64,000 nt of DNA from Advenella mandrilli (GTDB lineage Bacteria; Pseudomonadota; Gammaproteobacteria; Burkholderiales; Burkholderiaceae_B): positions 62,001 to 126,000 of the forward strand of contig NZ_JAENGP010000011.1 in NCBI RefSeq assembly GCF_016595155.1, given 5' to 3'. Shown piece after piece: positions 54,929 through 63,678 of the stretch. A program made the translations under genes and the position numbers. The stretch's first letter is position 1. The number at the start of each line of letters is the position of its first letter. The notes under the pieces are model-generated. The model saw only the letters and a list, made by a program, of their open reading frames with translations, made no database searches and was not told where the DNA came from.

Positions 54929-56662
54929 TTAGAACTTGATGCGCCTTGGCAGTTCTTTCAGGACCTCATCAGCGTGTTTTTTACACGTTTCCAGATTGGC
55001 CGACAGCCAGCCTACGGCAAACCAGGTTTGCGGGTAAGTGTGGGTATACTGGCTATAAAATGTATGCGCGGTTGAATAGTCGTTAAGGATGCCAAACGTT
55101 TCTTGTGCTGCGGCAAGCCGCTTCACATAAAAGTTCAGGTTGCTGCCGGTGTGAAGCGCCTCATAGACATTCAGGCCGTAACGCATACGCTTGATCTTTT
55201 TGCGCAGGTCATGATAGGCCTCTATATCGCTTTTATCTTCGGTTTTCCAGTGATTGACGATTTCCTTGTTCCATTTGTTAAGTCGTGCTTCCAGTTGCTT
55301 GCGCAGGGTAACTTTGGGTTGCAAGGAGGGAATCAGGGGGATAATCAGCAGGGCAGGTTTGCTGTCAGCTGCTTTGGTTGCCGCTGATTTTAGCGCTGGC
55401 GGCTCTTTGGCGGTGCTATCTGCAGTCTGCCTGTCTTTACCCGTTTCACTTGCTTCAGCACTGGCCTGTGCTTCTTCAGGCGCTTGCGTTTCCGTTATTT
55501 CTTCCTCTTTTTCTTCCTCTTCTACTGTCTCGGGTATGGGATCAATAGCTGGTGTCAGTACCGTCCATTTCAACAATTTAACCAGCCATGACTGGAAGGC
55601 AACGCTTTGGGCAATTTCCTGGGCAGTGCGGACACTTTCATGGTGTTCAAATTGAATATGAGGCATGCCGGCCTCTTCCAGTTTGGGAACAATGGTTTCA
55701 AGCATAACGTCAAGGTCACGGGTGGCCCCAAAATGGCCAAGGTGTACTTTTAGTTCCGCCTGCAGTTCCGGTTCGGGCAAAGTGGCCATTTTGCCAAACA
55801 GTTTCCAGTTGCTGGCCAGGCGTCGCATGCCAATGCGCAGTTGGTGCACATGTTCTGGCCGTCCAACAGAAACCACGCCCAGGGTGTCTATTTCTGCCAG
55901 GGGTCCCGCGTTGAAGCAAATTTGCTCAAGGCATTCATCGGTGGTGGTAATTAGTGCCTGGGTTGCATTCTGGTTTTTATTGATTGGGTATGGACGGGCT
56001 TTGCGTGGTGCCCAGAAACGGTCAATTTCGCTTTTTCGGTATATACCAGAAGAAGCAGCGTTTTGTGCCTGTTTAATGTTGTTGGCAGCGGTGGCCAGAG
56101 CATCACCACGGTGTGATTTGCTGCGTAAATCCAGCTGCAGTTTGTATTTTTCAAGCCAGCGCAAGCCCACTTCAAAAATCGCCTCGGGTGAGCCACTCAT
56201 CAGTTCAAATTCCACTTCAGACACGGGCAGCTCCAGATCACCCGCACGGATAACACCACGGTCATAGGCAATCTCCAGGATGCCTTTGGCAACACGGTGC
56301 TTGCGGAAAATCCGGATTACATCGGTTTCATAACGTAATTCCAGCGGATGGTTCAGGTTGGTGAGTGCTGCTTCGGCTGGTGTGCCAGCATACAGTGATA
56401 AATCCAGAATGGGGCCGGGGCGATCGTGATTGAGTTCCAGTTTGCTAATGGCATTGTTGCCGGGCATTTTCAGGGTTTGAACCCATTGGGTGCCTTCCAG
56501 CCGGAGACGGATGGCCACCTTGGCCTTGGCAAGTTCGCGAGTGGGGGTGTCAAAATACAAGGCCCGCAAAGGAAGCTCTTCCGCCCGGGTGGTGCGCACC
56601 GCTTTTTCTACTGTTTTTTGCGCATGAATGGGCACATGCAGTTTAAGTTCCTGTTCAGACAT
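54929..56662 (-). CDS. CYTH-CHAD domain protein (inorganic triphosphatase-like)
   Basis: 577 residues. The N-terminal CYTH tunnel domain (about 1-200) opens with the ExExK motif Glu3-Gln-Glu5-Leu-Lys7 and has many paired basic/acidic strands. The C-terminal CHAD helical domain is in two parts, about 228-375 (HVHQLRIGMRRL) and 450-572 (YHDLRKKIKRMRYGL). They are separated by a ~68-residue Glu/Ala/Lys low-complexity insert (about 378-445). YgiF-type relatives hydrolyse inorganic triphosphate, and CHAD domains bind polyphosphate. The insert is unusual. Start 56662. It converges on ftsY and lies 102 bp downstream of glpD, possibly with its own promoter. Confidence 0.9.
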   Translation of the reverse strand: MSEQELKLHVPIHAQKTVEKAVRTTRAEELPLRALYFDTPTRELAKAKVAIRLRLEGTQWVQTLKMPGNNAISKLELNHDRPGPILDLSLYAGTPAEAALTNLNHPLELRYETDVIRIFRKHRVAKGILEIAYDRGVIRAGDLELPVSEVEFELMSGSPEAIFEVGLRWLEKYKLQLDLRSKSHRGDALATAANNIKQAQNAASSGIYRKSEIDRFWAPRKARPYPINKNQNATQALITTTDECLEQICFNAGPLAEIDTLGVVSVGRPEHVHQLRIGMRRLASNWKLFGKMATLPEPELQAELKVHLGHFGATRDLDVMLETIVPKLEEAGMPHIQFEHHESVRTAQEIAQSVAFQSWLVKLLKWTVLTPAIDPIPETVEEEEKEEEITETQAPEEAQASAEASETGKDRQTADSTAKEPPALKSAATKAADSKPALLIIPLIPSLQPKVTLRKQLEARLNKWNKEIVNHWKTEDKSDIEAYHDLRKKIKRMRYGLNVYEALHTGSNLNFYVKRLAAAQETFGILNDYSTAHTFYSQYTHTYPQTWFAVGWLSANLETCKKHADEVLKELPRRIKF

Positions 56663-56764
56663 GGTGTATTAACTTTATAAAAATTTAAAACATAATAGAG
56701 GCAGCTTATCTTAACATTCGACCTCGACGTATTTCATGACAATCTATGACAGTTAATGTTTATT

Positions 56765-58309
56765 TCATCTAATGGTATGTTTTTTAAGCCATTTTTGTAA
56801 AGCAAGGGTTTGTTCAGGGGTGAAATACAGGCCAAGCCGTGTCCGGCGCCATAAAATATCTTCCGCGCAATTTGCCCACTCATGCGCTTGCAGCCATTTC
56901 ACTTCGGTTTCGTATAAATCATGGCCAAAGTGTTGCCCAAGGCTTTCAATGCTATTTTTTTCCGCCAGGAAGAGCAAGGCAAGCGTACCGTAGGCGCAGG
57001 CATAGCGGCTGGCGGTGCTTTTAGGCAGCCAGGGGAAGTTCTTTTGTAATTGTGAAATGAAAAGATTTATGTCTGCATTGGGCAGGTCGGCTCCTGGCAA
57101 GGGGGCTGCATGGGTCCAGGGCTGGGGTTTGCCGGTGAAAGGTGCCAGTTTTTCAAGCGCGTGTTCGGCAAGTTTGCGATAAGTGGTTATTTTTCCGCCA
57201 AAAACAGACAGCAGCGGGGGAGAGGAACCCGTGCCCCCGCTCACGTCAAACACATAATCACGGGTTGTGGTGGAGGCATTGCCATGGGCATCATCATACA
57301 GGGGGCGCACGCCTGACCAGGTGGAAACAATATCTTCATGGCGGATGGCCTGTTTGAAATAGGCATTGACCGACTGCAGCAGATAATCAGTTTCTTCGGC
57401 AGATATGGCCACATTGGCTGGATCACCGTGGAAATCGATATCGGTAGTGCCAATCATTGAAAAATCGTTGCGGTAAGGGGTTACAAAGACAATCCGTTTG
57501 TCTTTGTTTTGCAGTATGTAGGCGTGCGTGCCTTCATAAAGCCTGGGCGTAACCAAATGGCTGCCCTTGACCAAACGCAGTTTGCGCTTGCCCGTGGCGT
57601 TGCTGCCGTGTTGGGCAGCCAGGTTTTGTATGTTGTCCACCCAGGGGCCTGCGGCATTAACCAGGATTTTTGCCTGTACGATACGAGTAGTGCCATCTTG
57701 ATGCCGTAAGGTGGCCAGCCAGGTATTGTTTTGTGTCTTAAGCCCGATGCATTCGCAACGGGGTAGAATTTGTGCACCACGGGTTTGTGCATCTATGGCA
57801 TTAAGAATAACCAGGCGCGAGTCATCCACGTTGCAATCGGAATAAATAAAGCCTTTTTTGATGCTGTCCTTTAGGGGGAGGGCATAAGCAGATGTATTTG
57901 CCAGGGGTATTTGTTGTGAGCCAGGCAGGTTTTTGGAGCGTTTGGCCAGATGGTCATACAAAAACAGGCCAAGGCGGATCATCCAGGCAGGCCTGAGGTT
58001 TTTGTTGTGTGGCAATACAAACCGCATGGGGTGAACAATATGCGGGGCATTGTGAAGTAACACTTCACGTTCGGCCAATGCTTCCCGTACCAGTCGGAAC
58101 TCATATTGTTCAAGATATCTGAGTCCACCGTGAATAAGCTTGCTACTGGCCGAAGAAGTGGCACCCGCCAGGTCCTGTTTCTCACAAAGTAATACTTTCA
58201 GGCCCCTGCCGGCTGCGTCCCGGGCAATACCCGTACCGTTAATACCACCACCAATAATAAGAACATCCACATTATCAATACATTGCGCCGCTGTTGTATT
58301 CATTGCCAT
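56765..58309 (-). CDS. glpD: Aerobic glycerol-3-phosphate dehydrogenase
   Basis: Membrane-associated flavoenzyme oxidising glycerol 3-phosphate to dihydroxyacetone phosphate with electrons to ubiquinone. 514 residues. The FAD motif GGGINGTGIARDAAGRG is at the N-terminus, with KLIHGGLRYLEQYEFRLV (substrate/FAD contact) and a C-terminal DAO domain. Two in-frame ATGs (58309, 58303) make the start ambiguous by two codons. The MarR regulator precedes it by 41 bp on the same strand. No glpK or glpF is present in the window. Confidence 0.95.
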   Translation of the reverse strand: MAMNTTAAQCIDNVDVLIIGGGINGTGIARDAAGRGLKVLLCEKQDLAGATSSASSKLIHGGLRYLEQYEFRLVREALAEREVLLHNAPHIVHPMRFVLPHNKNLRPAWMIRLGLFLYDHLAKRSKNLPGSQQIPLANTSAYALPLKDSIKKGFIYSDCNVDDSRLVILNAIDAQTRGAQILPRCECIGLKTQNNTWLATLRHQDGTTRIVQAKILVNAAGPWVDNIQNLAAQHGSNATGKRKLRLVKGSHLVTPRLYEGTHAYILQNKDKRIVFVTPYRNDFSMIGTTDIDFHGDPANVAISAEETDYLLQSVNAYFKQAIRHEDIVSTWSGVRPLYDDAHGNASTTTRDYVFDVSGGTGSSPPLLSVFGGKITTYRKLAEHALEKLAPFTGKPQPWTHAAPLPGADLPNADINLFISQLQKNFPWLPKSTASRYACAYGTLALLFLAEKNSIESLGQHFGHDLYETEVKWLQAHEWANCAEDILWRRTRLGLYFTPEQTLALQKWLKKHTIR

Positions 58310-58350
58310 CCCAGTATCGGTACTGTCGCTTAACCGTTAAGGTTAGCCCT

Positions 58351-58833
58351 TTATTCTACGTCTTCGGTATTTAGTAGAATGCGTTTTTTAAGATCTGCCA
58401 GGGATTTGTACAGGCTTCGGTGGCTGGTTTGGGACAGGCCGTCAAAAATTTCCTGCAGCCATATTTCTTGAGCCTTGGCAATTTTGTTGTATTGGCGCCG
58501 CCCTTTGGGGGTGAGTTTGATAAAAGTGCTGCGACGGTCTTCTTTATTGACAATACGGACAATTAACGCTTCTTTTTCAAGTTGGCCGGTAATGGCGGTG
58601 ATGTTGCCGTTGCTAACCATTAGCCGATCGGATAAATCGCCCATCTTCATACCTTTGGGTTCCAGGGCTAACTGAGCCATTAAATCAAAGCGTGGCAGGG
58701 TGGTTTCAAATTCAACACGCAGGTGGCTGCGTATTTTATTTTCAATAAGATTGCTGCAGGTAAGCAGGCGTAGCCAAAGCTTGAGCTCCTGGTTGTCGGA
58801 TTCCAGTGCGCGTGTTTCCAGGTCGTTTTGCAT
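58351..58833 (-). CDS. MarR-family transcriptional regulator
   Basis: 160 residues. The winged helix-turn-helix lies about 58-110 (MKMGDLSDRLMVSNGNITAITGQL, a segment typical of MarR recognition helices; only part shown is needed) with the wing DRRSTFIKLTPKG. The N- and C-terminal helices form the dimer. The ATG follows AGGAGGAAC, a near-ideal site. It is co-directional with glpD 41 bp downstream and divergent from ribB, so it may control either. Ligand unknown. Confidence 0.9.
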   Translation of the reverse strand: MQNDLETRALESDNQELKLWLRLLTCSNLIENKIRSHLRVEFETTLPRFDLMAQLALEPKGMKMGDLSDRLMVSNGNITAITGQLEKEALIVRIVNKEDRRSTFIKLTPKGRRQYNKIAKAQEIWLQEIFDGLSQTSHRSLYKSLADLKKRILLNTEDVE

Positions 58834-59154
58834 AGTTCCTCCTGAGAGAGGTAATAGGGTAGTTGGGTGAATCAGGATAATCTTGTTTTAAGTTAAGATT
58901 AATTAAACATGTTGTTATTTTAAACCTGTCTTTCATAATATGGAACAAATAATATTGAACTATAAAACAAATTATTTAAATTTAAATCAAGAAATCAGTG
59001 TGAAACGGTAAATTTCATTCACACATCCGTATTGCTTTTTTTGGTTTTTGTATCTAAATATTTTTGCTGTCCCGGAAAATATGCGTAATCAGGCAAACAA
59101 GGCATAAATAACGGTGGTCAGCCAGTGGGTATTGGCATAAATAGCGATAGAGCT

Positions 59155-59163
59155 TGTTACAAT
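59155..59163 (+). promoter_or_regulatory. Candidate extended -10 promoter of the rib operon
   Basis: TGTTACAAT, an extended -10 element, with no good -35. It gives a predicted start near 59170 and a leader of about 105 nt. The 441-bp gap (58834-59274) also has a direct repeat GGCATAAATA (59101 and 59134), a 7-bp stem at 58998-59024 and the hairpin described next. No FMN-riboswitch core was recognised. Confidence 0.35.
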
Positions 59164-59223
59164 ATGCCCAGTATCACAATTTACTTATTTTCTTCCTATA
59201 CTATGGGTAAAATAGCCTCTTTT

Positions 59224-59249
59224 CGTTATTGTTGTTATCTTCAATAACG
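59224..59249 (+). promoter_or_regulatory. Perfect 8-bp hairpin in the ribB leader
   Basis: CGTTATTG (59224-59231) pairs with CAATAACG (59242-59249), 10-nt loop, 25 bp before the ribB ATG. It may influence ribB translation or mRNA stability. Confidence 0.4.
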
Positions 59250-59274
59250 CTCGTATTTGTCCGGAACTTACGTT

Positions 59275-60426
59275 ATGACATCATCTGCAACAGAACAAGC
59301 CTTAGTACCACAACAAAAATTTGATATTTCACCCGTTTCTGAAATTGTCAATGAACTCAGAATGGGGCGTATGGTCATTCTGGTTGATGAAGAAGACAGG
59401 GAAAACGAGGGCGACCTGGTGATGGCTGCCGAGTTTATTACCCCCGAGGCCATTAACTTCATGGTGACGCATGCGCGTGGCCTGGTTTGCCTGACCCTGA
59501 CTGAAGAACGCTGCAAGCAACTTGAATTGCCACTTATGGCCAGTAACAATGGGACCAGTTTCGGTACTAACTTTACGGTTTCCATCGAAGCAGCCGAAGG
59601 GGTGACCACCGGTATTTCGGCTGCCGACCGGGCGCATACCATCAAGGTGGCCGTTGCCCGTGATGCAAAACCTTCCGATTTGGTTAATCCAGGGCATATT
59701 TTTCCGGTCAAGGCCGTTCCGGGCGGGGTGCTTATTCGTGCCGGCCATACCGAAGCGGGCTGTGACCTGACAGCCATGGCGGGTTTAACACCTGCGGCGG
59801 TTATTTGTGAAATTCTCAAAACGGATGGCACCATGGCGCGCTTGCCCGATTTAATCGTGTTTGCCCAAGAGCATGGCCTTAAAATCGGTACCATCGCAGA
59901 TCTTATCCAGTACCGCAGTGAGCATGAGTCCATGATACAGCGGCTGGGTGAACGCCCGCTTAAAACACCGTGGGGCCAATTCCGCGCCGTTGCCTATAAA
60001 GACAAGGCTTCAGGGGCACCCCATATTGCGCTTGTGCATGGCAACATCAGCCCAAGCAAAGAAGTGCTGGTACGTGTACACGAGCCGCTTTCCGTGCTTG
60101 ATTTGTTAAACACCGAAGACAGCGAGCATAGCTGGGGTGTTTCCGAAGCCCTGAAGGCAATTTCTGCCGCTGACAGTGGCGTACTGGTCTTGCTTAATTG
60201 CCAGGGTTCGGCCCAATCTTTGGTTGAAACCATGGCGCAATGGGGTAAAGAAGAATCCGCCCAGAAAAAAACAGATCGCTATGATTTGCGCACTTATGGT
60301 GTAGGTGCACAAATATTACGTGATTTGAACGTGGAAACCATGCGTTTGCTGGCAGTTCCACGTAAAATGCCAAGCATGGCCGGTTACTCACTAACGGTAA
60401 CTGGTTATGAATCTGCCTCTCAATGA
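59275..60426 (+). CDS. ribB: 3,4-dihydroxy-2-butanone-4-phosphate synthase with degenerate GTP-cyclohydrolase II half (RibBX type)
   Basis: Makes the four-carbon precursor of riboflavin from ribulose 5-phosphate. 384 residues. The N-terminal RibB domain (about 1-205) is complete: [26 protein letters not shown] and [11 protein letters not shown] supply the catalytic acids and histidine. The C-terminal half has the length and some strand pattern of GTP cyclohydrolase II, but the zinc motif (Cys-x10-Cys-x-Cys) is gone: after [10 protein letters not shown] there is no cysteine. A separate ribA should exist elsewhere. ATG 59275 follows GGAAC; the TTG at 59257 is less likely. First gene of the rib-nusB-thiL run. 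Confidence 0.93.
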   Translation: MTSSATEQALVPQQKFDISPVSEIVNELRMGRMVILVDEEDRENEGDLVMAAEFITPEAINFMVTHARGLVCLTLTEERCKQLELPLMASNNGTSFGTNFTVSIEAAEGVTTGISAADRAHTIKVAVARDAKPSDLVNPGHIFPVKAVPGGVLIRAGHTEAGCDLTAMAGLTPAAVICEILKTDGTMARLPDLIVFAQEHGLKIGTIADLIQYRSEHESMIQRLGERPLKTPWGQFRAVAYKDKASGAPHIALVHGNISPSKEVLVRVHEPLSVLDLLNTEDSEHSWGVSEALKAISAADSGVLVLLNCQGSAQSLVETMAQWGKEESAQKKTDRYDLRTYGVGAQILRDLNVETMRLLAVPRKMPSMAGYSLTVTGYESASQ

Positions 60427-60460
60427 ATTTGCCCACACACTCTGAATTATAGGAAGCGTT

Positions 60461-61006
60461 ATGAAACCTTATACATTAGCCCCTGATCTTAACGGCGAAG
60501 GCCTGCATATCGGTATCGTATGCGCCCGCTTTAGCGAGGAAATCGGCTTTGCCGAGCTGGAAGCTTGCTTGCAGGAATTGGGCGAGCTGGGCGTTGATGA
60601 GCGTGACATCATGGTGGTAACCGTTCCAGGAGCCCTTGAAATTGGTCTCACACTGGCACAAATGGCAGAAACGTTCGAGTTTGATGCGTTAATTGCGTTG
60701 GGCGCGGTTATTCGAGGTGAAACCTATCACTTCGAAATTGTGAGCAATGAAAGCGCGGCGGCCATCACACGGGTAACGCTGGATACCAATATTCCCATCG
60801 CAAACGGGATTCTAACCACCGAGAACGATGAACAGGCTCAGGTTCGTGCCGCCCAAAAAGGCAAGGATTGTGCACAGGTAGCCGTTGAAATGGCCAATTT
60901 GTCTGCTGCTTTGGTCCCCGAGATGGAAGATGACGATGAAGACGACGATGATGAAGACGACGATGATCGTGATGATGACGATTTCGACGATGAAGATGAT
61001 AAATAG
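60461..61006 (+). CDS. ribH: 6,7-dimethyl-8-ribityllumazine synthase with acidic tail
   Basis: Condenses the ribB product with the pyrimidine intermediate to lumazine, the step before riboflavin. The core (about 1-152) is normal: [24 protein letters not shown], and the catalytic His90 in [14 protein letters not shown]. The last 29 residues (153-181) are nearly all Asp/Glu, an extension beyond the usual ~155. The tail is coded by GAT/GAC-rich triplets. ATG 60461 follows AGGAAG. It sits 34 bp after ribB and 8 bp before nusB. Confidence 0.95.
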   Translation: MKPYTLAPDLNGEGLHIGIVCARFSEEIGFAELEACLQELGELGVDERDIMVVTVPGALEIGLTLAQMAETFEFDALIALGAVIRGETYHFEIVSNESAAAITRVTLDTNIPIANGILTTENDEQAQVRAAQKGKDCAQVAVEMANLSAALVPEMEDDDEDDDDEDDDDRDDDDFDDEDDK

Positions 61007-61014
61007 GATATCGA

Positions 61015-61479
61015 GTGACTGATAAAAATAAAATGAACAACAGAAGTGCCCGTCGTCGCGCGCGTGAATTTGCCCTGCAGGGCATTTACGCGTGGCTGAT
61101 CAGCGGTGATAAAGATCTGCGAGAGGCGGGTGCCATCGATGCTCATATTCAGGAAGATAAAGACTTCGCCGAGGCAGACAGGGTCTGGTTCAAGACCCTG
61201 CTGCACGGTGTTTTTGCCGATGCGCCCATGCTTCGCGAACAGTTTACGCCTTTTATCGATCGTCCGCTCAACGAGCTGTCTCCCATCGAGCACGGAATTT
61301 TGCTGATTGGTAGCTACGAGCTGATCAAGCATGTCGAGGTTCCTTATAAAGTGGCCATTAACGAAGCGGTTGAGCTGGCTAAAGAATTTGGCGGTACCGA
61401 TGGCTTCAAGTTTGTCAATGGTGTGCTCGACAAGCTGGCAGCCGAAGTCAGGTCTGCCGAAGTCAACGCCGGCCGCTAA
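61015..61479 (+). CDS. nusB: Transcription antitermination factor NusB
   Basis: All-helical protein that, with NusE (S10), binds boxA RNA and promotes rRNA antitermination. 154 residues. The Arg-rich N-terminus [16 protein letters not shown] and the C-terminal [26 protein letters not shown] are signature. The GTG start at 61015 has AGGA properly upstream; the internal ATG at 61033 would cut six residues. ribH-nusB adjacency is one of the most conserved pairs in proteobacteria. thiL follows 6 bp later. Confidence 0.97.
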   Translation: MTDKNKMNNRSARRRAREFALQGIYAWLISGDKDLREAGAIDAHIQEDKDFAEADRVWFKTLLHGVFADAPMLREQFTPFIDRPLNELSPIEHGILLIGSYELIKHVEVPYKVAINEAVELAKEFGGTDGFKFVNGVLDKLAAEVRSAEVNAGR

Positions 61480-61485
61480 CCGGTA

Positions 61486-62460
61486 ATGGCTGGAGAGTTT
61501 GATTTAATCAGGCAGTTTTTTACACATCAGGCCCCATCCGTACGTGTTGGGGTCGGTGATGACTGTGCCGTGTTTGATGTTGAGCCTGGCGCACAACTGG
61601 CCACCAGTACCGATTTGCTACTGGAAGGTCGGCACTTTTTTTCTGATATTGATCCATTCAAATTGGGTCATAAGGCACTGGCCGTCAATCTGTCCGATCT
61701 TGGGGCGATGGGGGCCAAGCCCATAGGCTGTCTCCTGGGTCTGGGTTTATCCAATTTCAATCATTCATGGCTTGAACGTTTTTCTGCCGGCTTTCATGCG
61801 TTGGCTAATAAACATGGCTGCCCGCTTATTGGTGGTGATACCACCCGAAGCGAACAGGGAATTATCATCAGCGTTACCGTATTCGGCTCTGTCAGGGCTC
61901 CGTTCCTGACCCGTGCCAGCGCCTGTGACGGCGATGATATTTGGGTTTCAGGGCCCCTGGGGGCCGCCGATGTAGCGCTTTCATTGCTAATGCGGGCACA
62001 ACAGGGTGAAGCACTAAGCGACCCCGAGCATGAGTTACTGGAGAAAACCCGTCCCTGCCTGGAAATGCCCGCTCCCCGGGTTGAGTTAGGGCTTTCTTTG
62101 CGCAATCTTGCCCATGCCGTCATTGATATTTCCGATGGCCTATTGCAGGATTTGAGCCATATTTTGCAGGCCAGTAACAAGGGCGCGGTTTTATATGTCA
62201 GCCAGATCCCTGTTAATCCTGCCATTACCCACTTTGCACCGGCACAAAAATTAAAAGCAGTGCTAGGTGGTGGCGATGTTTATGAGTTATGCTTTACAGC
62301 ACCCGCATCGGCCAGAAAAAAAATCCGTATGGCGGGCAATGAATCAGGTCTTTCATTAAGCATGATCGGTTCCATTACATCGGGCAATAAACTTAAAGTT
62401 CTGGACGAGGATTTAATTGAAATTCAGGACCTGCCTTCTGGATTTGATCATTTTCGTTAA
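61486..62460 (+). CDS. thiL: Thiamine-monophosphate kinase
   Basis: Phosphorylates thiamine monophosphate to the active diphosphate. 324 residues, PurM/HypE-like fold. The metal/ATP motif is VGVGDDCAVF near residue 22. HKALAVNLSDLGAMGAKP and GGDTTRSEQG are conserved, as are SDGLLQDLSHIL and GGGDVYELCFT. ATG 61486 is 6 bp after nusB, so the gene is in the operon. Confidence 0.97.
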   Translation: MAGEFDLIRQFFTHQAPSVRVGVGDDCAVFDVEPGAQLATSTDLLLEGRHFFSDIDPFKLGHKALAVNLSDLGAMGAKPIGCLLGLGLSNFNHSWLERFSAGFHALANKHGCPLIGGDTTRSEQGIIISVTVFGSVRAPFLTRASACDGDDIWVSGPLGAADVALSLLMRAQQGEALSDPEHELLEKTRPCLEMPAPRVELGLSLRNLAHAVIDISDGLLQDLSHILQASNKGAVLYVSQIPVNPAITHFAPAQKLKAVLGGGDVYELCFTAPASARKKIRMAGNESGLSLSMIGSITSGNKLKVLDEDLIEIQDLPSGFDHFR

Positions 62461-62505
62461 TATAATTAACCTTATGTCCTTTTCATTAAAAGAATACACA
62501 CGCTA

Positions 62506-63066
62506 ATGGATCAAAGTAACTCCCAGCAACAATCTGTTTTCCGCCGCCGATCACTAAATAACAAAAAGAATCCGGTCAACTGGCCCAGCTTTTCATGGGT
62601 GACGGGCAATATTCACCGCTTTTGTGCTTTTGGCTTGGGTTCCGGTTTATTGCGCCCTGCCTCGGGTACCTGGGGAACCCTGCTTGCCTGGTTGTTATGG
62701 TGGCCTTTGCAGCAGGTATTTGCCAATGAGTTGTTAATGGGGTTGTTTTTGCTGTTGGCTTTTTTATATGGTACGTATTGTTGCCACTATACGGCCAAAG
62801 AGCTGAAGACCGATGACCATGGTGGTATCGTCTGGGATGAATTTGTGGCCTTCTGGCTGGTGCTGTTTATTATTGCTCCCATGAGCCTGGTATGGCAACT
62901 GGTTGCTTTTGTGTTGTTTCGTTTCTTTGATATTGTAAAACCGTCGCCAATCCGTTATTTTGATGCAAAATTAAAAAACGGTTTTGGCATTATGTGGGAT
63001 GATTTGCTGGCTTCAGCTTATACGCTGTTTGTTATTGCCATCCTGATGCGTCTGGTTGGTGTTTGA
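62506..63066 (+). CDS. pgpA: Phosphatidylglycerophosphatase A
   Basis: Dephosphorylates phosphatidylglycerol phosphate to phosphatidylglycerol in the inner membrane. 186 residues with about three to four hydrophobic segments and a ~30-residue basic N-terminal extension. GLGSGLLRPASGTWGTLLAW and the acid motif DDHGGIVWDEFVAFW are visible, then DIVKPSPIRYFD. The usual P-G-T of the family appears as ASGTWGT. ATG 62506 follows ACACACGCTA without a strong site. Order thiL-pgpA-cinA is conserved. Confidence 0.92.
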   Translation: MDQSNSQQQSVFRRRSLNNKKNPVNWPSFSWVTGNIHRFCAFGLGSGLLRPASGTWGTLLAWLLWWPLQQVFANELLMGLFLLLAFLYGTYCCHYTAKELKTDDHGGIVWDEFVAFWLVLFIIAPMSLVWQLVAFVLFRFFDIVKPSPIRYFDAKLKNGFGIMWDDLLASAYTLFVIAILMRLVGV

Positions 63067-63144
63067 GTAACTAAAAATGGGTAAGGTAAAGGCTGGTCAG
63101 GCGGTTTTAATGCCAGCCCGGACTTGCTGTTTACGGGAAGCGTC

Positions 63145-63657
63145 ATGACAGAATATTCAGGGCAGGAATTTGCGGCGGCAAGTCGCTTGGGTGAAATTTT
63201 AAAAACCAAAGGCTGGTTGCTGGCCACCGCAGAATCGTGTACGGGTGGTTTGCTGGCCGGTGCGATTACGTCTGTTGCGGGATCTAGCGAATGGTTTGAT
63301 CGTGGTTTTGTTACTTACACGAATGAATCCAAAATAGAGGCGCTGGGCGTTAATGAACAAGCCTTGCAAAGGTTTGGTGCGGTCAGTGAGCAGGTGGCCA
63401 TTGAAATGGCTGAAGGGGCCTTAAACCAGGCTGTTACAGCCACTTGCGCCATTAGCACCACCGGCATTGCCGGGCCTACTGGCGCCACCGAAGGCAAACC
63501 GGTAGGGATGGTATGCTTTGCCATTGCTTTTAGAAAGAAAGAGGGTGTTGTAACCTTGCCTTTTATCCGGCACTTTACCGGAGACAGAACGCAGGTACGC
63601 CGGCAGTCAGTGTTGTTTGCACTGACTACCGCCAGCAAGATTCTGGAAGAAAATTAA
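63145..63657 (+). CDS. pncC: CinA C-terminal-domain amidase (nicotinamide-mononucleotide deamidase family)
   Basis: 170 residues, the stand-alone CinA C-terminal domain, which hydrolyses NMN to nicotinate mononucleotide in NAD recycling. AESCTGGLLAGAIT (catalytic Ser/Lys region), FVTYTNESK, and the glycine loop STTGIAGPTGATEGKPVGMV are intact. ATG 63145 with GGGA upstream is preferred over the in-frame TTG at 63124. Last gene of the plus-strand run; convergent with pyrF, 21 bp apart. Confidence 0.93.
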   Translation: MTEYSGQEFAAASRLGEILKTKGWLLATAESCTGGLLAGAITSVAGSSEWFDRGFVTYTNESKIEALGVNEQALQRFGAVSEQVAIEMAEGALNQAVTATCAISTTGIAGPTGATEGKPVGMVCFAIAFRKKEGVVTLPFIRHFTGDRTQVRRQSVLFALTTASKILEEN

Positions 63658-63678
63658 CCCAAGAGATATTTTGCCGGG

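Noticed and set aside
58834-59274. FMN riboswitch ahead of ribB
   Set aside because: The characteristic AGGGGA/GAAA...CCC cores were not found; only short hairpins and repeats are visible.
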